DNA of 64,000 bases, from assembly GCA_047975215.1 (NCBI GenBank), contig JBKEDD010000130.1:1-64000 (forward strand). Reading direction: 5' to 3'. The position numbers and the translations under genes are program-made. Source of the DNA: JAGRMG01 sp047975215 (GTDB lineage: Bacteria > Pseudomonadota > Alphaproteobacteria > Rhodobacterales > Rhodobacteraceae). The notes beneath the pieces were generated by a model. The model was not told where the DNA came from. It saw only the letters and a list, made by a program, of their open reading frames with translations, and searched no databases. Positions within the stretch are counted from its first letter, which is position 1, and every line of letters starts with the position of its first letter. This document shows, one piece after another, positions 35,529 to 43,461 of the stretch.

Positions 35529-36227
35529 ATGTCGGAAGAAGAAGACATCGTCCTGTCGGAACTCGACGACGAGGAACTGGTCCAGCAGATGTTTGATGAC
35601 CTCTATGACGGTCTGCGCGAAGAGATCGAAGAGGGCGTCAACATCCTGTTGAGCCGCGACTGGGAACCCTACGAGATCCTGACCAAGGCGCTTGTCGGCG
35701 GCATGACGATCGTGGGTGCCGATTTCCGCGACGGCATCCTGTTCGTACCCGAAGTGCTGCTGGCCGCCAATGCGATGAAGGGCGGCATGGCGATCCTCAA
35801 GCCGCTCCTGGCCGAAACCGGCGCGCCGCGCGTCGGCAAGATGGTGATCGGGACCGTCAAGGGCGACATCCACGACATCGGCAAGAACCTGGTCAGCATG
35901 ATGATGGAAGGTGCCGGGTTCGAAGTGGTCGATCTGGGCATCAACAACCCGGTGGAAAACTACCTCGAGGCACTGCAACGCGAGGGCGCCGACATTCTCG
36001 GCATGTCGGCGCTGCTGACCACGACCATGCCCTACATGAAGGTCGTGATCGACACGCTGATCGAACAGGGCCGGCGCGACGACTACATCGTTCTGGTCGG
36101 CGGCGCACCCCTGAACGAGGAATTCGGGCGTGCCATCGGCGCCGATGCCTATTGCCGCGATGCCGCGGTGGCGGTCGAAACCGCCAAGGAGTTCGTCGGC
36201 CGCAAGCACAACCGGATGACGGCCTGA
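35529..36227 (+). CDS. Corrinoid methyl-carrier protein (MtbC/MttC-like)
   Basis: 232 residues. An N-terminal four-helix cap (about 15-95) and a C-terminal Rossmann-like cobalamin domain. The lower-axial-ligand motif DxHxxG is Asp113-His115-Gly118 in KGDIHDIGKN, followed by the SALLTTTM and LVGGAPLNEEFG blocks. Such proteins carry a methyl group between a substrate-specific methyltransferase (MttB or MtmB type) and a second methyltransferase to THF. The DUF1638 gene follows after 4 bp. An MttB-family gene at 43.5-45.0 kb is the obvious candidate partner. No corrinoid-reactivating protein (RamA type) is in the window. Confidence 0.92.
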   Translation: MSEEEDIVLSELDDEELVQQMFDDLYDGLREEIEEGVNILLSRDWEPYEILTKALVGGMTIVGADFRDGILFVPEVLLAANAMKGGMAILKPLLAETGAPRVGKMVIGTVKGDIHDIGKNLVSMMMEGAGFEVVDLGINNPVENYLEALQREGADILGMSALLTTTMPYMKVVIDTLIEQGRRDDYIVLVGGAPLNEEFGRAIGADAYCRDAAVAVETAKEFVGRKHNRMTA

Positions 36228-36231
36228 GCCG

Positions 36232-36957
36232 ATGCCCCGGCGCGATGCTGCGGCCCGCCGATCCGCGCGGCGCCCCGATGCGCAGCCGGGATCCGGACTG
36301 CGCATCGATGATCAAAGCCTGACCGAACAGGGCCTTGCGGCGCCTGACCGCAAGACGGGCCGCATCCTGCTGATCGCCTGCGGCGCACTGGCCCGCGAGA
36401 TCGTCGACCTGAAGGAACGCCAGGGCTGGGACCATATCGACCTGACCTGCCTGCCGGCGATCTGGCACAATCACCCCGAGCGGATCACCGGAGCGGTGGA
36501 GGCGCTGGTGAAGAAACACCGCGCCACCTATGACGAGGTGTTCGTCGCCTACGCCGATTGCGGCACCGGCGGGCAGTTGCGCGCCGCGTGCGAAAATCTC
36601 GGTGTCGAGATGATCGAGGGCCCGCACTGCTATTCCTTCTACGAGGGCAACCGCACCTTTGCCGCCCATGACGACGAGGTCACGGCCTTCTACCTGACCG
36701 ACTTCCTGGCCCGGCAGTTCGACGCATTCGTGTGGAAACCGCTTGGCCTCGACCGCCACCCAGACCTGATCGAGATGTATTTCGGCAATTATCGAAAGCT
36801 GGTCTACCAGGCCCAGACCGACGATCCGGCGCTGACCGAGCGCGCCCGCGACTGCGCCCGCCGCCTCGGCCTGGAATTCGAACGCCGCCAGACCGGCTAT
36901 GGCGATCTGAAAGCCACGCTGGCGAACTGGGCCGCGCGCACGCCCACGCGCGGCTAA
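36232..36957 (+). CDS. DUF1638 protein, partner of the corrinoid protein
   Basis: 241 residues. A basic, disordered N-terminal tail (about 1-40) precedes a DUF1638 domain starting near TGRILLIACGALAREI. Conserved-looking Cys and His positions (IACGALA, LTCLPAIWHNHPE, YADCGTGG, GPHCYSFYEGN) suggest a metal or cofactor site, but no function is established to my knowledge. The gene begins 4 bp after the corrinoid protein stop, and I recall the same pairing in many genomes with MttB-type methyltransferases. A start within the first 40 residues remains possible. Confidence 0.8.
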   Translation: MPRRDAAARRSARRPDAQPGSGLRIDDQSLTEQGLAAPDRKTGRILLIACGALAREIVDLKERQGWDHIDLTCLPAIWHNHPERITGAVEALVKKHRATYDEVFVAYADCGTGGQLRAACENLGVEMIEGPHCYSFYEGNRTFAAHDDEVTAFYLTDFLARQFDAFVWKPLGLDRHPDLIEMYFGNYRKLVYQAQTDDPALTERARDCARRLGLEFERRQTGYGDLKATLANWAARTPTRG

Positions 36958-36983
36958 CCGCCAGGGCCCGCGCCCGGCCGGCG

Positions 36984-37253
36984 TTATTTCAGCTGGCTGT
37001 CCTTGCTGCCGCGCCGGTTGATGCCCGCACGCACCTTGCCCCGCCCGTCGCGCTCCTGCTGGCAGTCAAGGCACAGCTTGACGCCGGGCAAGGCCTGGCG
37101 CCGCGCCTCGGGGATCGGTTCGTCACATTCGGCGCAATGGGTCAGGCTGTCGCCGACCGGGGCGCGCCGCGCCTTAAGGCGGGCAAGTTCGTCATTGATC
37201 GAGGCTTCGATCTGTTCGTTGACCGCCCCGTCCCTGGCCCAGCCACCTGCCAT
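36984..37253 (-). CDS. DksA/TraR-type zinc-finger protein (YbiI-like)
   Basis: 89 residues. Four-cysteine zinc finger CAEC...CLDC near the middle, as in the TraR/DksA C4 family; the coiled-coil arm of DksA is nearly absent, so the size fits YbiI-like small members. Family members act on RNA polymerase through the secondary channel, but for such short forms this is unproven. The start is ATG 37253 after GAGGAGG. It lies 46 bp after the rpoH stop on the same strand and may be cotranscribed. Confidence 0.82.
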   Translation of the reverse strand: MAGGWARDGAVNEQIEASINDELARLKARRAPVGDSLTHCAECDEPIPEARRQALPGVKLCLDCQQERDGRGKVRAGINRRGSKDSQLK

Positions 37254-37299
37254 GTGATCGCCTCCTCTACTGTCGCGGGACAGAGGGCCGCCGCGCCGC

Positions 37300-38196
37300 T
37301 CAGGCGTTGACCAGCATGCCCTTTTCGCGCGCCAGATCGCGCATCTTTCTTTGCAGCTTCTCGAAGGCGCGCACCTCGATCTGGCGGATGCGTTCGCGGC
37401 TGACATTGTATTGCCCGCTCAGATCTTCCAGCGTCACGGTCTCATCGGAAAGCCGGCGCTGGGTCAGGATATCCTTTTCGCGGTCGTTCAGAACATCCAG
37501 CGCCTGCGTCAGCAGTTCGCGCCGCGCCTCCAGTTCGTCGCGTTCGGCATAGTCGCCCGCCTGGTCGGCGTCCTCGTCCTCAAGCCAGTCCTGCCATTGC
37601 ATCGTGCCTTCGCCCTCGGCGCCGACGGTAGCGTTCAGCGAGGCATCTCCGCCCGACATGCGCCGGTTCATGCTGATCACTTCTTCCTCGGTCACACCCA
37701 GGTCGTTGGCGATGCGTGCCACGTTGTCGGGATGCATGTCGCCCTCTTCCAGCGCCCCGAGGCGGGCCTTGGCCTTGCGCAGGTTGAAGAACCGCTTTTT
37801 CTGGGCGCTGGTGGTGCCCAGTTTCACGAGGCTCCACGACCGCAGGATGTATTCCTGAATGCTGGCGCGGATCCACCACATCGCATAGGTCGCAAGGCGA
37901 AACCCCTTTTCGGGATCGAAGCGTTTGACCGCCTGCATCAACCCGACATTGGCCTCCGAGATCACCTCGGCCTGCGGCAGGCCGTAGCCGCGGTAGCCCA
38001 TGGCGATCTTCGCGGCAAGCCGCAGGTGGCTGGTGACCATCCTGTGCGCCGCCTCGGTGTCCTGTTCCTCGACCCAACGCTTGGCCAGCATGTATTCTTC
38101 TTCCGGCTCAAGAAGCGGGAACTTGCGGATTTCCTGCATGTAGCGGTTCAGCCCGCCCTCCGGCGTCGGCGCCGGCAGATTTGCGTAGTTTGCCAT
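37300..38196 (-). CDS. rpoH: Heat-shock sigma factor RpoH (sigma-32)
   Basis: 298 residues. Sigma-70 family with region 2 (LISEANVGLM-type block, here VISEANVGLMQAVKRFDP, and YAMWWIRASIQEYI), the RpoH box QKKRFFNLRKAK (specific to sigma-32), and a region 4 helix-turn-helix ending VSRERIRQIEVRAFEKLQ. It directs transcription of chaperone and protease genes. ATG 38196 with GAGG just before it is chosen; an in-frame ATG 18 bases upstream exists. A sigma-32-type promoter lies 41-70 bases upstream, so autoregulation is likely. Some Rhodobacterales have two rpoH genes; which one this is cannot be decided. Confidence 0.95.
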   Translation of the reverse strand: MANYANLPAPTPEGGLNRYMQEIRKFPLLEPEEEYMLAKRWVEEQDTEAAHRMVTSHLRLAAKIAMGYRGYGLPQAEVISEANVGLMQAVKRFDPEKGFRLATYAMWWIRASIQEYILRSWSLVKLGTTSAQKKRFFNLRKAKARLGALEEGDMHPDNVARIANDLGVTEEEVISMNRRMSGGDASLNATVGAEGEGTMQWQDWLEDEDADQAGDYAERDELEARRELLTQALDVLNDREKDILTQRRLSDETVTLEDLSGQYNVSRERIRQIEVRAFEKLQRKMRDLAREKGMLVNA

Positions 38197-38236
38197 TTTC
38201 CTCGCCCCTCCCAAGATGTTTCTACCTTTAACATAG

Positions 38237-38266
38237 CATATGGGTCAGCTTTGCTGCACTTACAAG
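38237..38266 (-). promoter_or_regulatory. Heat-shock (sigma-32 type) promoter of rpoH
   Basis: On the minus strand, CTTGTAA (38266-38260), 15 bases, then CCCATATG (38244-38237). This closely fits the sigma-32 consensus of CTTGAAA and CCCATnT. The predicted transcript would start about 35 bases before the rpoH ATG. Confidence 0.7.
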
Positions 38267-38396
38267 AGCGCACGGTCCCATTATCGTCTGGTCTCGGCAG
38301 ATAGATAGCCGAAACCGCCGTAATCGCGCGTATGTGTGACGCATGAGGGGCATTGTAACATTCAGATACCCCGATCGCACCGACGGCTTGGCGCAA

Positions 38397-39425
38397 TCAG
38401 CCGCCCCGCAGCGCCTTGACCAGCCCGGCCATGTCGGCCGGCATCGGCGCCTCAAAGCGCATGCGCGCGCCGCTCAGCGGGTGCACGAAACCCAGAACGG
38501 CGGCATGCAGCGCCTGGCGCGCAAAGTGCGACGCAGCAGCAACCGCATTGGCGCCCACCGCCCTTTCGGGCAGAAGGCGGCGCCCGCCATAGGTCGGATC
38601 GCCGATCAGCCCGTGCCCGGCATGGGCCATGTGCACCCGTATCTGGTGCGTGCGCCCGGTTTCCAGCCAGCATTCGACCAGCGCCGCCGCCGCGGGGCTG
38701 CCAAAGGCCTCGACGACCCGCACCCGCGTAACCGCGTGGCGCCCGCCCTGAAACAGCACCGCCTGTTTCTGCCGGTCGGTGCGGTGCCGGGCCAGCTGCG
38801 TCGTCAATTTCAGGATATTGCCGGGCTCGAACGCCGCGCCCCGGACACCGCAAAGGCGCGGATCGCCGGCGTCGGGCAGCCCGTGGCAGACCGCCTGGTA
38901 GTACCTTTCCACATCATGCGCCTCGAACTGGGCGGCCAGCCCCTGATGCGCGGCATCGGACTTGGCCACCACCAGCAGGCCGCTGGTATCCTTGTCGATA
39001 CGATGCACGATTCCGGGGCGTTTCACGCCGCCCACCCCCGACAGGCTGTCACCGCAATGATGCAGCAAGGCGTTGACCAACGTGCCCGAGGGCGAACCCG
39101 GGGCCGGATGCACCACCATGCCGGCGGGCTTGTCGATCACGATCAGGTCGGCGTCCTCGTGGATCACGGCCAGCGCGATGGCCTCCGGGCCGATATGGCT
39201 TTCGCCGGCCTCGTCCATTGTGATGGCCACGGCATCGCCCTCGGCCACCTTTGCCTTGAGATCGGTCACGACCCTGCCCGCGACCGTAACTGCCCCGGTG
39301 GAAATCAACCGGGCCAGCCGCGTGCGCGACAATGCGGCATCGTCTGGCACATCGCGCGAAAGCGCCTTATCAAGACGCGGCGGCGGGTTGGCCGCGATGA
39401 CAAAGCGAATGGTGTTGCGGCCCAT
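38397..39425 (-). CDS. rluD: Pseudouridine synthase, RluA/RluD family
   Basis: 342 residues. N-terminal S4 RNA-binding domain (about 15-75) and a catalytic domain with the signature HRIDKDTSG at 141-149, where Asp144 is the nucleophile, plus ALVECWLETGRTHQIRVHMA. The enzyme isomerises uridines of 23S rRNA helix 69 if it is the RluD type. The frame continues far upstream, but ATG 39425 fits the family start. Remarkably its start codon overlaps that of the opposite-strand gene: CATG at 39423-39426 reads as ATG on both strands. The gene lies upstream of rpoH on the same strand. Confidence 0.92.
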   Translation of the reverse strand: MGRNTIRFVIAANPPPRLDKALSRDVPDDAALSRTRLARLISTGAVTVAGRVVTDLKAKVAEGDAVAITMDEAGESHIGPEAIALAVIHEDADLIVIDKPAGMVVHPAPGSPSGTLVNALLHHCGDSLSGVGGVKRPGIVHRIDKDTSGLLVVAKSDAAHQGLAAQFEAHDVERYYQAVCHGLPDAGDPRLCGVRGAAFEPGNILKLTTQLARHRTDRQKQAVLFQGGRHAVTRVRVVEAFGSPAAAALVECWLETGRTHQIRVHMAHAGHGLIGDPTYGGRRLLPERAVGANAVAAASHFARQALHAAVLGFVHPLSGARMRFEAPMPADMAGLVKALRGG

Positions 39426-39738
39426 GTCCGATCCCTCCGATCCCGGCGATCCCGCGGCCGAGCCGGGCAACCTTCGGTTCCTGCGCCGCCTGGTCACGAT
39501 CCTGATGGCGGTGATGATTGCCGGATTCCTACTGATCGTGGCGCTGTTTGTCATCCGTTTGTCGGGCGGCGCACCGGCATTGCCCGATACCATCGCCCTG
39601 CCCGACGGCACCACCGCACAGGCCTTTACCGTCACCCGCGACTGGTATGGCGTGGTAACGTCGGACGACCGAATCCTGATCTTCGACCGCCCAAGCGGCA
39701 ATCTGCGCCAGACCATTACCATCACTCCCGCGAAGTGA
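39424..39738 (+). CDS. DUF6476-family small membrane protein
   Basis: 104 residues with an acidic/proline N-terminus, one hydrophobic segment (about 20-46) and a short soluble C-terminal domain (about 55-104) with DWYGVVTSDDRILIFD. Family DUF6476 is largely restricted to Rhodobacterales, by my recollection; no function is known. Start codon shared head-to-head with rluD (see that entry). Its 3' end overlaps the convergent diguanylate cyclase gene by 17 bp. Confidence 0.75.
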   Translation: MSDPSDPGDPAAEPGNLRFLRRLVTILMAVMIAGFLLIVALFVIRLSGGAPALPDTIALPDGTTAQAFTVTRDWYGVVTSDDRILIFDRPSGNLRQTITITPAK

Positions 39739-40804
39739 ACCGCGCCGAACTCTGGCCCGTCACGTCTTTGGGGCCGTCCGGCGCATGTTGCGTCACCGGG
39801 GGCGGTGCCGGATTCTGCCGCGCCATTGCCGGATCGAACAGGCGGGCGCAACCGCGCCCGGCGCGCTTGGCGGCATAGAGCGCCATGTCGGCCCGGCGCA
39901 GCAATTCCGCCGGTTTCTCGGCGATACAGCCGTCGCTGAACACGATGCCGATACTGGCCGAAACACGGCAGGTTCCGCGACCATAGGGGATCGGCGCCTC
40001 GACGCGGGCGATCAGCCGCGCCGCGATCTCGCTCAGGCGGGCCCGGTCGGTCAGACGGTGAAAGATCAGAAGGAACTCATCGCCGCCCACCCTCGCGACG
40101 GTATCGCCGCTGCGAATCTGCTCAAGCATGATGCGCGCCACCTGCTGCAGCACATGATCGCCCGCCGCGTGCCCCATGCTGTCGTTCACCGCCTTGAAGA
40201 AGTCCAGATCGAGATGCATGAGCGCGAAGGGCTGTCCGGCGCCTGTCAGCCGGTCCAACACGTGATCGGCCGCGCGGCGGTTCTTCAGGCCCGTCAGCGT
40301 ATCGGTGAACGCCTGTTCCTCGGCCGCGATCATCGCCCCCTGCAGGCGCAGATTGAGGCTGCGCGAGGCCTCCATCGCGGCGGTCTTGGCCTCGACCAGA
40401 TACAACAGCTCGATCGTCAGATCGGTGGCCGCAAAGTCGGCGCTGGTCAGGGCATGATCGCGCACCGCATCCAGCACCGAGATGCCGAAGGACAGGTTGA
40501 CGATCGCACCGGCGCCCTGCGGCAGCGGCACGATCAACCCCCGGAAGGCGGTCTGCGGAGGATCGCGGAACCGCAGCCGCAGCAGGCCGCCCGGCGCCGC
40601 GACCAGCCCGGCCATGGCATCGACCGCGCGTGGCCGCGTCGATTCGAACAGGTCCAGAAACCGCCGCCCCGGCATCGCCAGGTCCGGGCGCAGCTTGTTC
40701 AGCGTCGGGCCGGCATGAGTAACGCGGCCCGACGCATCCAGCAGCGCATGCATCGGACACAGAAGCGCGAGAACGTGGCCCAGTTGATCGCGCGCAATCG
40801 TCAC
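39722..40804 (-). CDS. Diguanylate cyclase with N-terminal HNOBA/PAS-like domain
   Basis: 360 residues. The N-terminal half (about 10-115) resembles a heme-NO-binding-associated (PAS-like) domain, then a short coiled coil (about 125-168) and a GGDEF domain with the intact active site GGDEF at 240-244. The product-inhibition I-site RxxD is present as RSGD at 231-234. It should make c-di-GMP from two GTP. Its start overlaps the H-NOX gene stop (ATGA), so the cyclase is most likely controlled by the H-NOX protein in response to nitric oxide or redox state. The C-terminal 30 residues are disordered. Confidence 0.92.
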   Translation of the reverse strand: MTIARDQLGHVLALLCPMHALLDASGRVTHAGPTLNKLRPDLAMPGRRFLDLFESTRPRAVDAMAGLVAAPGGLLRLRFRDPPQTAFRGLIVPLPQGAGAIVNLSFGISVLDAVRDHALTSADFAATDLTIELLYLVEAKTAAMEASRSLNLRLQGAMIAAEEQAFTDTLTGLKNRRAADHVLDRLTGAGQPFALMHLDLDFFKAVNDSMGHAAGDHVLQQVARIMLEQIRSGDTVARVGGDEFLLIFHRLTDRARLSEIAARLIARVEAPIPYGRGTCRVSASIGIVFSDGCIAEKPAELLRRADMALYAAKRAGRGCARLFDPAMARQNPAPPPVTQHAPDGPKDVTGQSSARFTSRE

Positions 40805-41394
40805 GCCGATGCGCCCAGGTCGAAACGGCGACCGGCGGCGAAGGCGGTTTCGACCAGCGTGATCGCGATCACACCGGCACCATCGCAGCCGGTGTCTTCT
40901 TGTTCGAGCGTTACGAGCGCGCCGTAGTCGTCGGCCATGGCGCGCAGGATTCCCGTCATGACGCTGCAGAAACCGGGCAGGCCGGGCCCGCAGACCAGGC
41001 TGAACCGCCCCGACGCATATTCGCGCAACTCCATCGCCGGCAACCGGAGATCCGCGACCGCCAGCCGCGCCCTGTCGGGCAGATCATCGAGCGAATGCAG
41101 GAATTCCACATAGCTCAACCCGCCGAACCGCAGCAGCCGGCGCAGCGCCTCGGTCCGGGGATGCGAGACCAGATAGGTGCCCAGATCCTCCAGCATTCCG
41201 GCCGGATCGCGGCCCAGCACCCCGCCCAGCGCCGCCAGCAATCGCCGGCTTTGGGCATCATCATAGTTCAGCATCGCCTCGAACTCGGTGAACCCCAGCG
41301 CGGCGCGTTCGCACGCGCGCTGCCAGCACTCCGCCCCGTAGGCGTCACAAACGAAGGACTGGATCGCCCTGTTGATCAGACCGTGCATTGCCAC
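40801..41394 (-). CDS. H-NOX (heme nitric oxide/oxygen binding) domain protein
   Basis: 197 residues starting MAMHGLINRAIQSFVCDAYG, the classical H-NOX beginning. The heme-propionate motif YxSxR is present as Tyr126-Ala-Ser128-Gly-Arg130. At the position where the proximal heme histidine normally lies (NLDxLHxH), this protein has SLDDLPDR with Pro106 by eye alignment, so the heme ligation may be altered. Couples to the diguanylate cyclase 3' of it through a 4-bp ATGA overlap. The N-terminus could also begin at the second Met. See the finding on the proximal ligand. Confidence 0.85.
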   Translation of the reverse strand: MAMHGLINRAIQSFVCDAYGAECWQRACERAALGFTEFEAMLNYDDAQSRRLLAALGGVLGRDPAGMLEDLGTYLVSHPRTEALRRLLRFGGLSYVEFLHSLDDLPDRARLAVADLRLPAMELREYASGRFSLVCGPGLPGFCSVMTGILRAMADDYGALVTLEQEDTGCDGAGVIAITLVETAFAAGRRFDLGASA

Positions 41395-41494
41395 CCCCCG
41401 GTGTCACTCCTGCTGTTTGCAGCATCGACCGGGGCGCTTAACAAACCGAAAACAGATACAACTCGAACCGCTTTCCAACGGGCGGCGCGGCGCC

Positions 41495-43273
41495 TCAGCG
41501 CGCCGGGACCAGTACCGCATTGCCAATCAGCAGGGCATGGCCACCACTGGGGGCAATGGCAAAATCGCCGTCCTGCGCGCGTGCGATCACGTCGGCCGTC
41601 AGCAGCGGCCAGGTGTCGGCGACCGGATCGTAGATGACCCGCACCGACGCTTCGCCGCCGCCGCTCAGCATGACATGGTTGCCGCGCGCCCGCCCTTCAT
41701 CGTCGAGAAACAGCACGATCCCCTGCACGCCCGCACCCGGCACAGGCGCGAAATCGCCCAGCACCATGACGCAACCGGGCCGCCCGCCTGGCAGCGAATG
41801 GCGGCAACCCCGCAGCCATTGGTCGCGGTCGATCGCGGGCAAGGTGGCCAGCGCCGCCGCATCGGGGCCGGCGCCCTCGGGGCGCACGGGCAGCAGCCGG
41901 GCCAGTTCTGCCGCCGCCAGCGGCAGCCGCAGCCGGTCGACCGCTTGCAGATAGTGGAACATGTCGGCCTGATCCCCGGCCCGCTCCACCAGTTCCTTCA
42001 GGGCATTGTCGTCGGCACGCGCGGCAAGCACCTCAAGCCGCTCAAGCCCGGCCCGCCCGGCGCGGCCCCAGTCATGCGCCAAGTCCCACAGCGGCAGTTC
42101 CGGCGCATGCGCGCGGCCATCGGCATAGCGGGCGACCTGGCTTGCGGCCGAGATGCGATAGGCGTCCAGCACCGGCGTCAGCCACAACGCCGCGCCCGCG
42201 ATCACCGCCAGCGCCATGGCGACGTTCACCGCGCGGATGCGCGCGGCCCAGCCGCGCCCCGCCGCAGCGGCACCGCCATAGCCCAGCCCGTAGGCCAGCA
42301 GAAACGCCGCCACGCATCCCGCCAGCACCCGGTCCGGCGTCCAGCCGTACTGGGCCACCCGAAGAACGACCGCCCAGACCGCCAGCCCCGCCAGCGGCGG
42401 CAGCAGCAGCGCCAGTGCGCGCGTCGCCGCGCGCAGCCCGCTTGTTGACACCGCCTCGGTGTCGTTGCGGTCCAGCGCGGAGGAAATCAGCGTTATTGCA
42501 ACCATCGAGGTGGCCATCAGCAGCCCGGCGGCGGAAAACTCGCCGAACAGGCGGCCCAGCCCGCGAAACGGCACCGCCGCGAGAAACAGCGCGACCACCG
42601 CCAGCACCGGAGGCACCAGCAGACGCAGCAGCCGCAGGACAAGAAAAGGGCCGATGGCCTCGCGCAGTTCGTATGCCACCGCCAGCCCCATCCCAAGCAT
42701 GGCGCCCGTCAGCACGAAGCGTACCCAGGTCACGGCCAGCGCGGTTTCCAGCGCGTCGATGCCGACCAGCCCGAGCAACCGTGCCGACAGCAGCGCCAGC
42801 GCCCAGAACACAGCGACGAATACCCAGGCCGCGCCATAGCGCATAGTGATCGTCCAGGCACTCTGGAACAGCGCCTCGTAGCGCCGCCAGTCGGTACGGC
42901 GCCGCAGACCCACCGACAGGAACGGGGCGGAAAAGAACACCAGAACCGCCAGCACTGCCAGCAGCACCGGATCATCAAGCAGGTCCGAAGGCTTCAGATA
43001 GCGACGCCCGGCCAGCGCCGTCAGCGCCGCAACGGGCAGCGCCAGGATCAGCGCCCCGGTCAGCGCGCGCGCGGTGCGTAACGGCCCCGCCAGCGCCAGC
43101 GCGGTTCCCGCCTGGACCAGAAGAAACACGAACAGAACGGGATAGAGCGCCGGCGGCATCGCCGGTTCGTCCCAATGCCCGACCAGCGCCCAGAGCGCCA
43201 GCCCCGCCGCCCCGCCCAGCCCGACCTGAGCCACCCGGCGCAAGACGATCCGCAAATTCTGGCTTGGCGGCAT
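41495..43273 (-). CDS. DUF4153 polytopic membrane protein
   Basis: 592 residues. About eight to eleven hydrophobic segments fill residues 10-395, followed by a soluble, probably periplasmic, region of about 200 residues with Cys pairs (GCRHSLPG, RPGCVMV). The membrane part matches DUF4153. Function unknown. It stands as a single gene between the H-NOX gene and the MttB-family gene, all on the minus strand, with gaps of 100 and 188 bp. Confidence 0.75.
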   Translation of the reverse strand: MPPSQNLRIVLRRVAQVGLGGAAGLALWALVGHWDEPAMPPALYPVLFVFLLVQAGTALALAGPLRTARALTGALILALPVAALTALAGRRYLKPSDLLDDPVLLAVLAVLVFFSAPFLSVGLRRRTDWRRYEALFQSAWTITMRYGAAWVFVAVFWALALLSARLLGLVGIDALETALAVTWVRFVLTGAMLGMGLAVAYELREAIGPFLVLRLLRLLVPPVLAVVALFLAAVPFRGLGRLFGEFSAAGLLMATSMVAITLISSALDRNDTEAVSTSGLRAATRALALLLPPLAGLAVWAVVLRVAQYGWTPDRVLAGCVAAFLLAYGLGYGGAAAAGRGWAARIRAVNVAMALAVIAGAALWLTPVLDAYRISAASQVARYADGRAHAPELPLWDLAHDWGRAGRAGLERLEVLAARADDNALKELVERAGDQADMFHYLQAVDRLRLPLAAAELARLLPVRPEGAGPDAAALATLPAIDRDQWLRGCRHSLPGGRPGCVMVLGDFAPVPGAGVQGIVLFLDDEGRARGNHVMLSGGGEASVRVIYDPVADTWPLLTADVIARAQDGDFAIAPSGGHALLIGNAVLVPAR

Positions 43274-43461
43274 ATGTCTGCGTCCCGTACTGCCCTTGTC
43301 GCGATCAGACTAGCCACCCCAATCCAAGGTTCGCAACACCTGTCGATTGCCCAGGGGTGGCTTGCGACCCGGTTCGCGCCCGGATGTCGATCAAACGGAT
43401 GCCGCGATACCGTGGCGGGCGCGTTGCCGGGTGGCGTTGCGCTCCCCCTGCCCGCCCGTTC

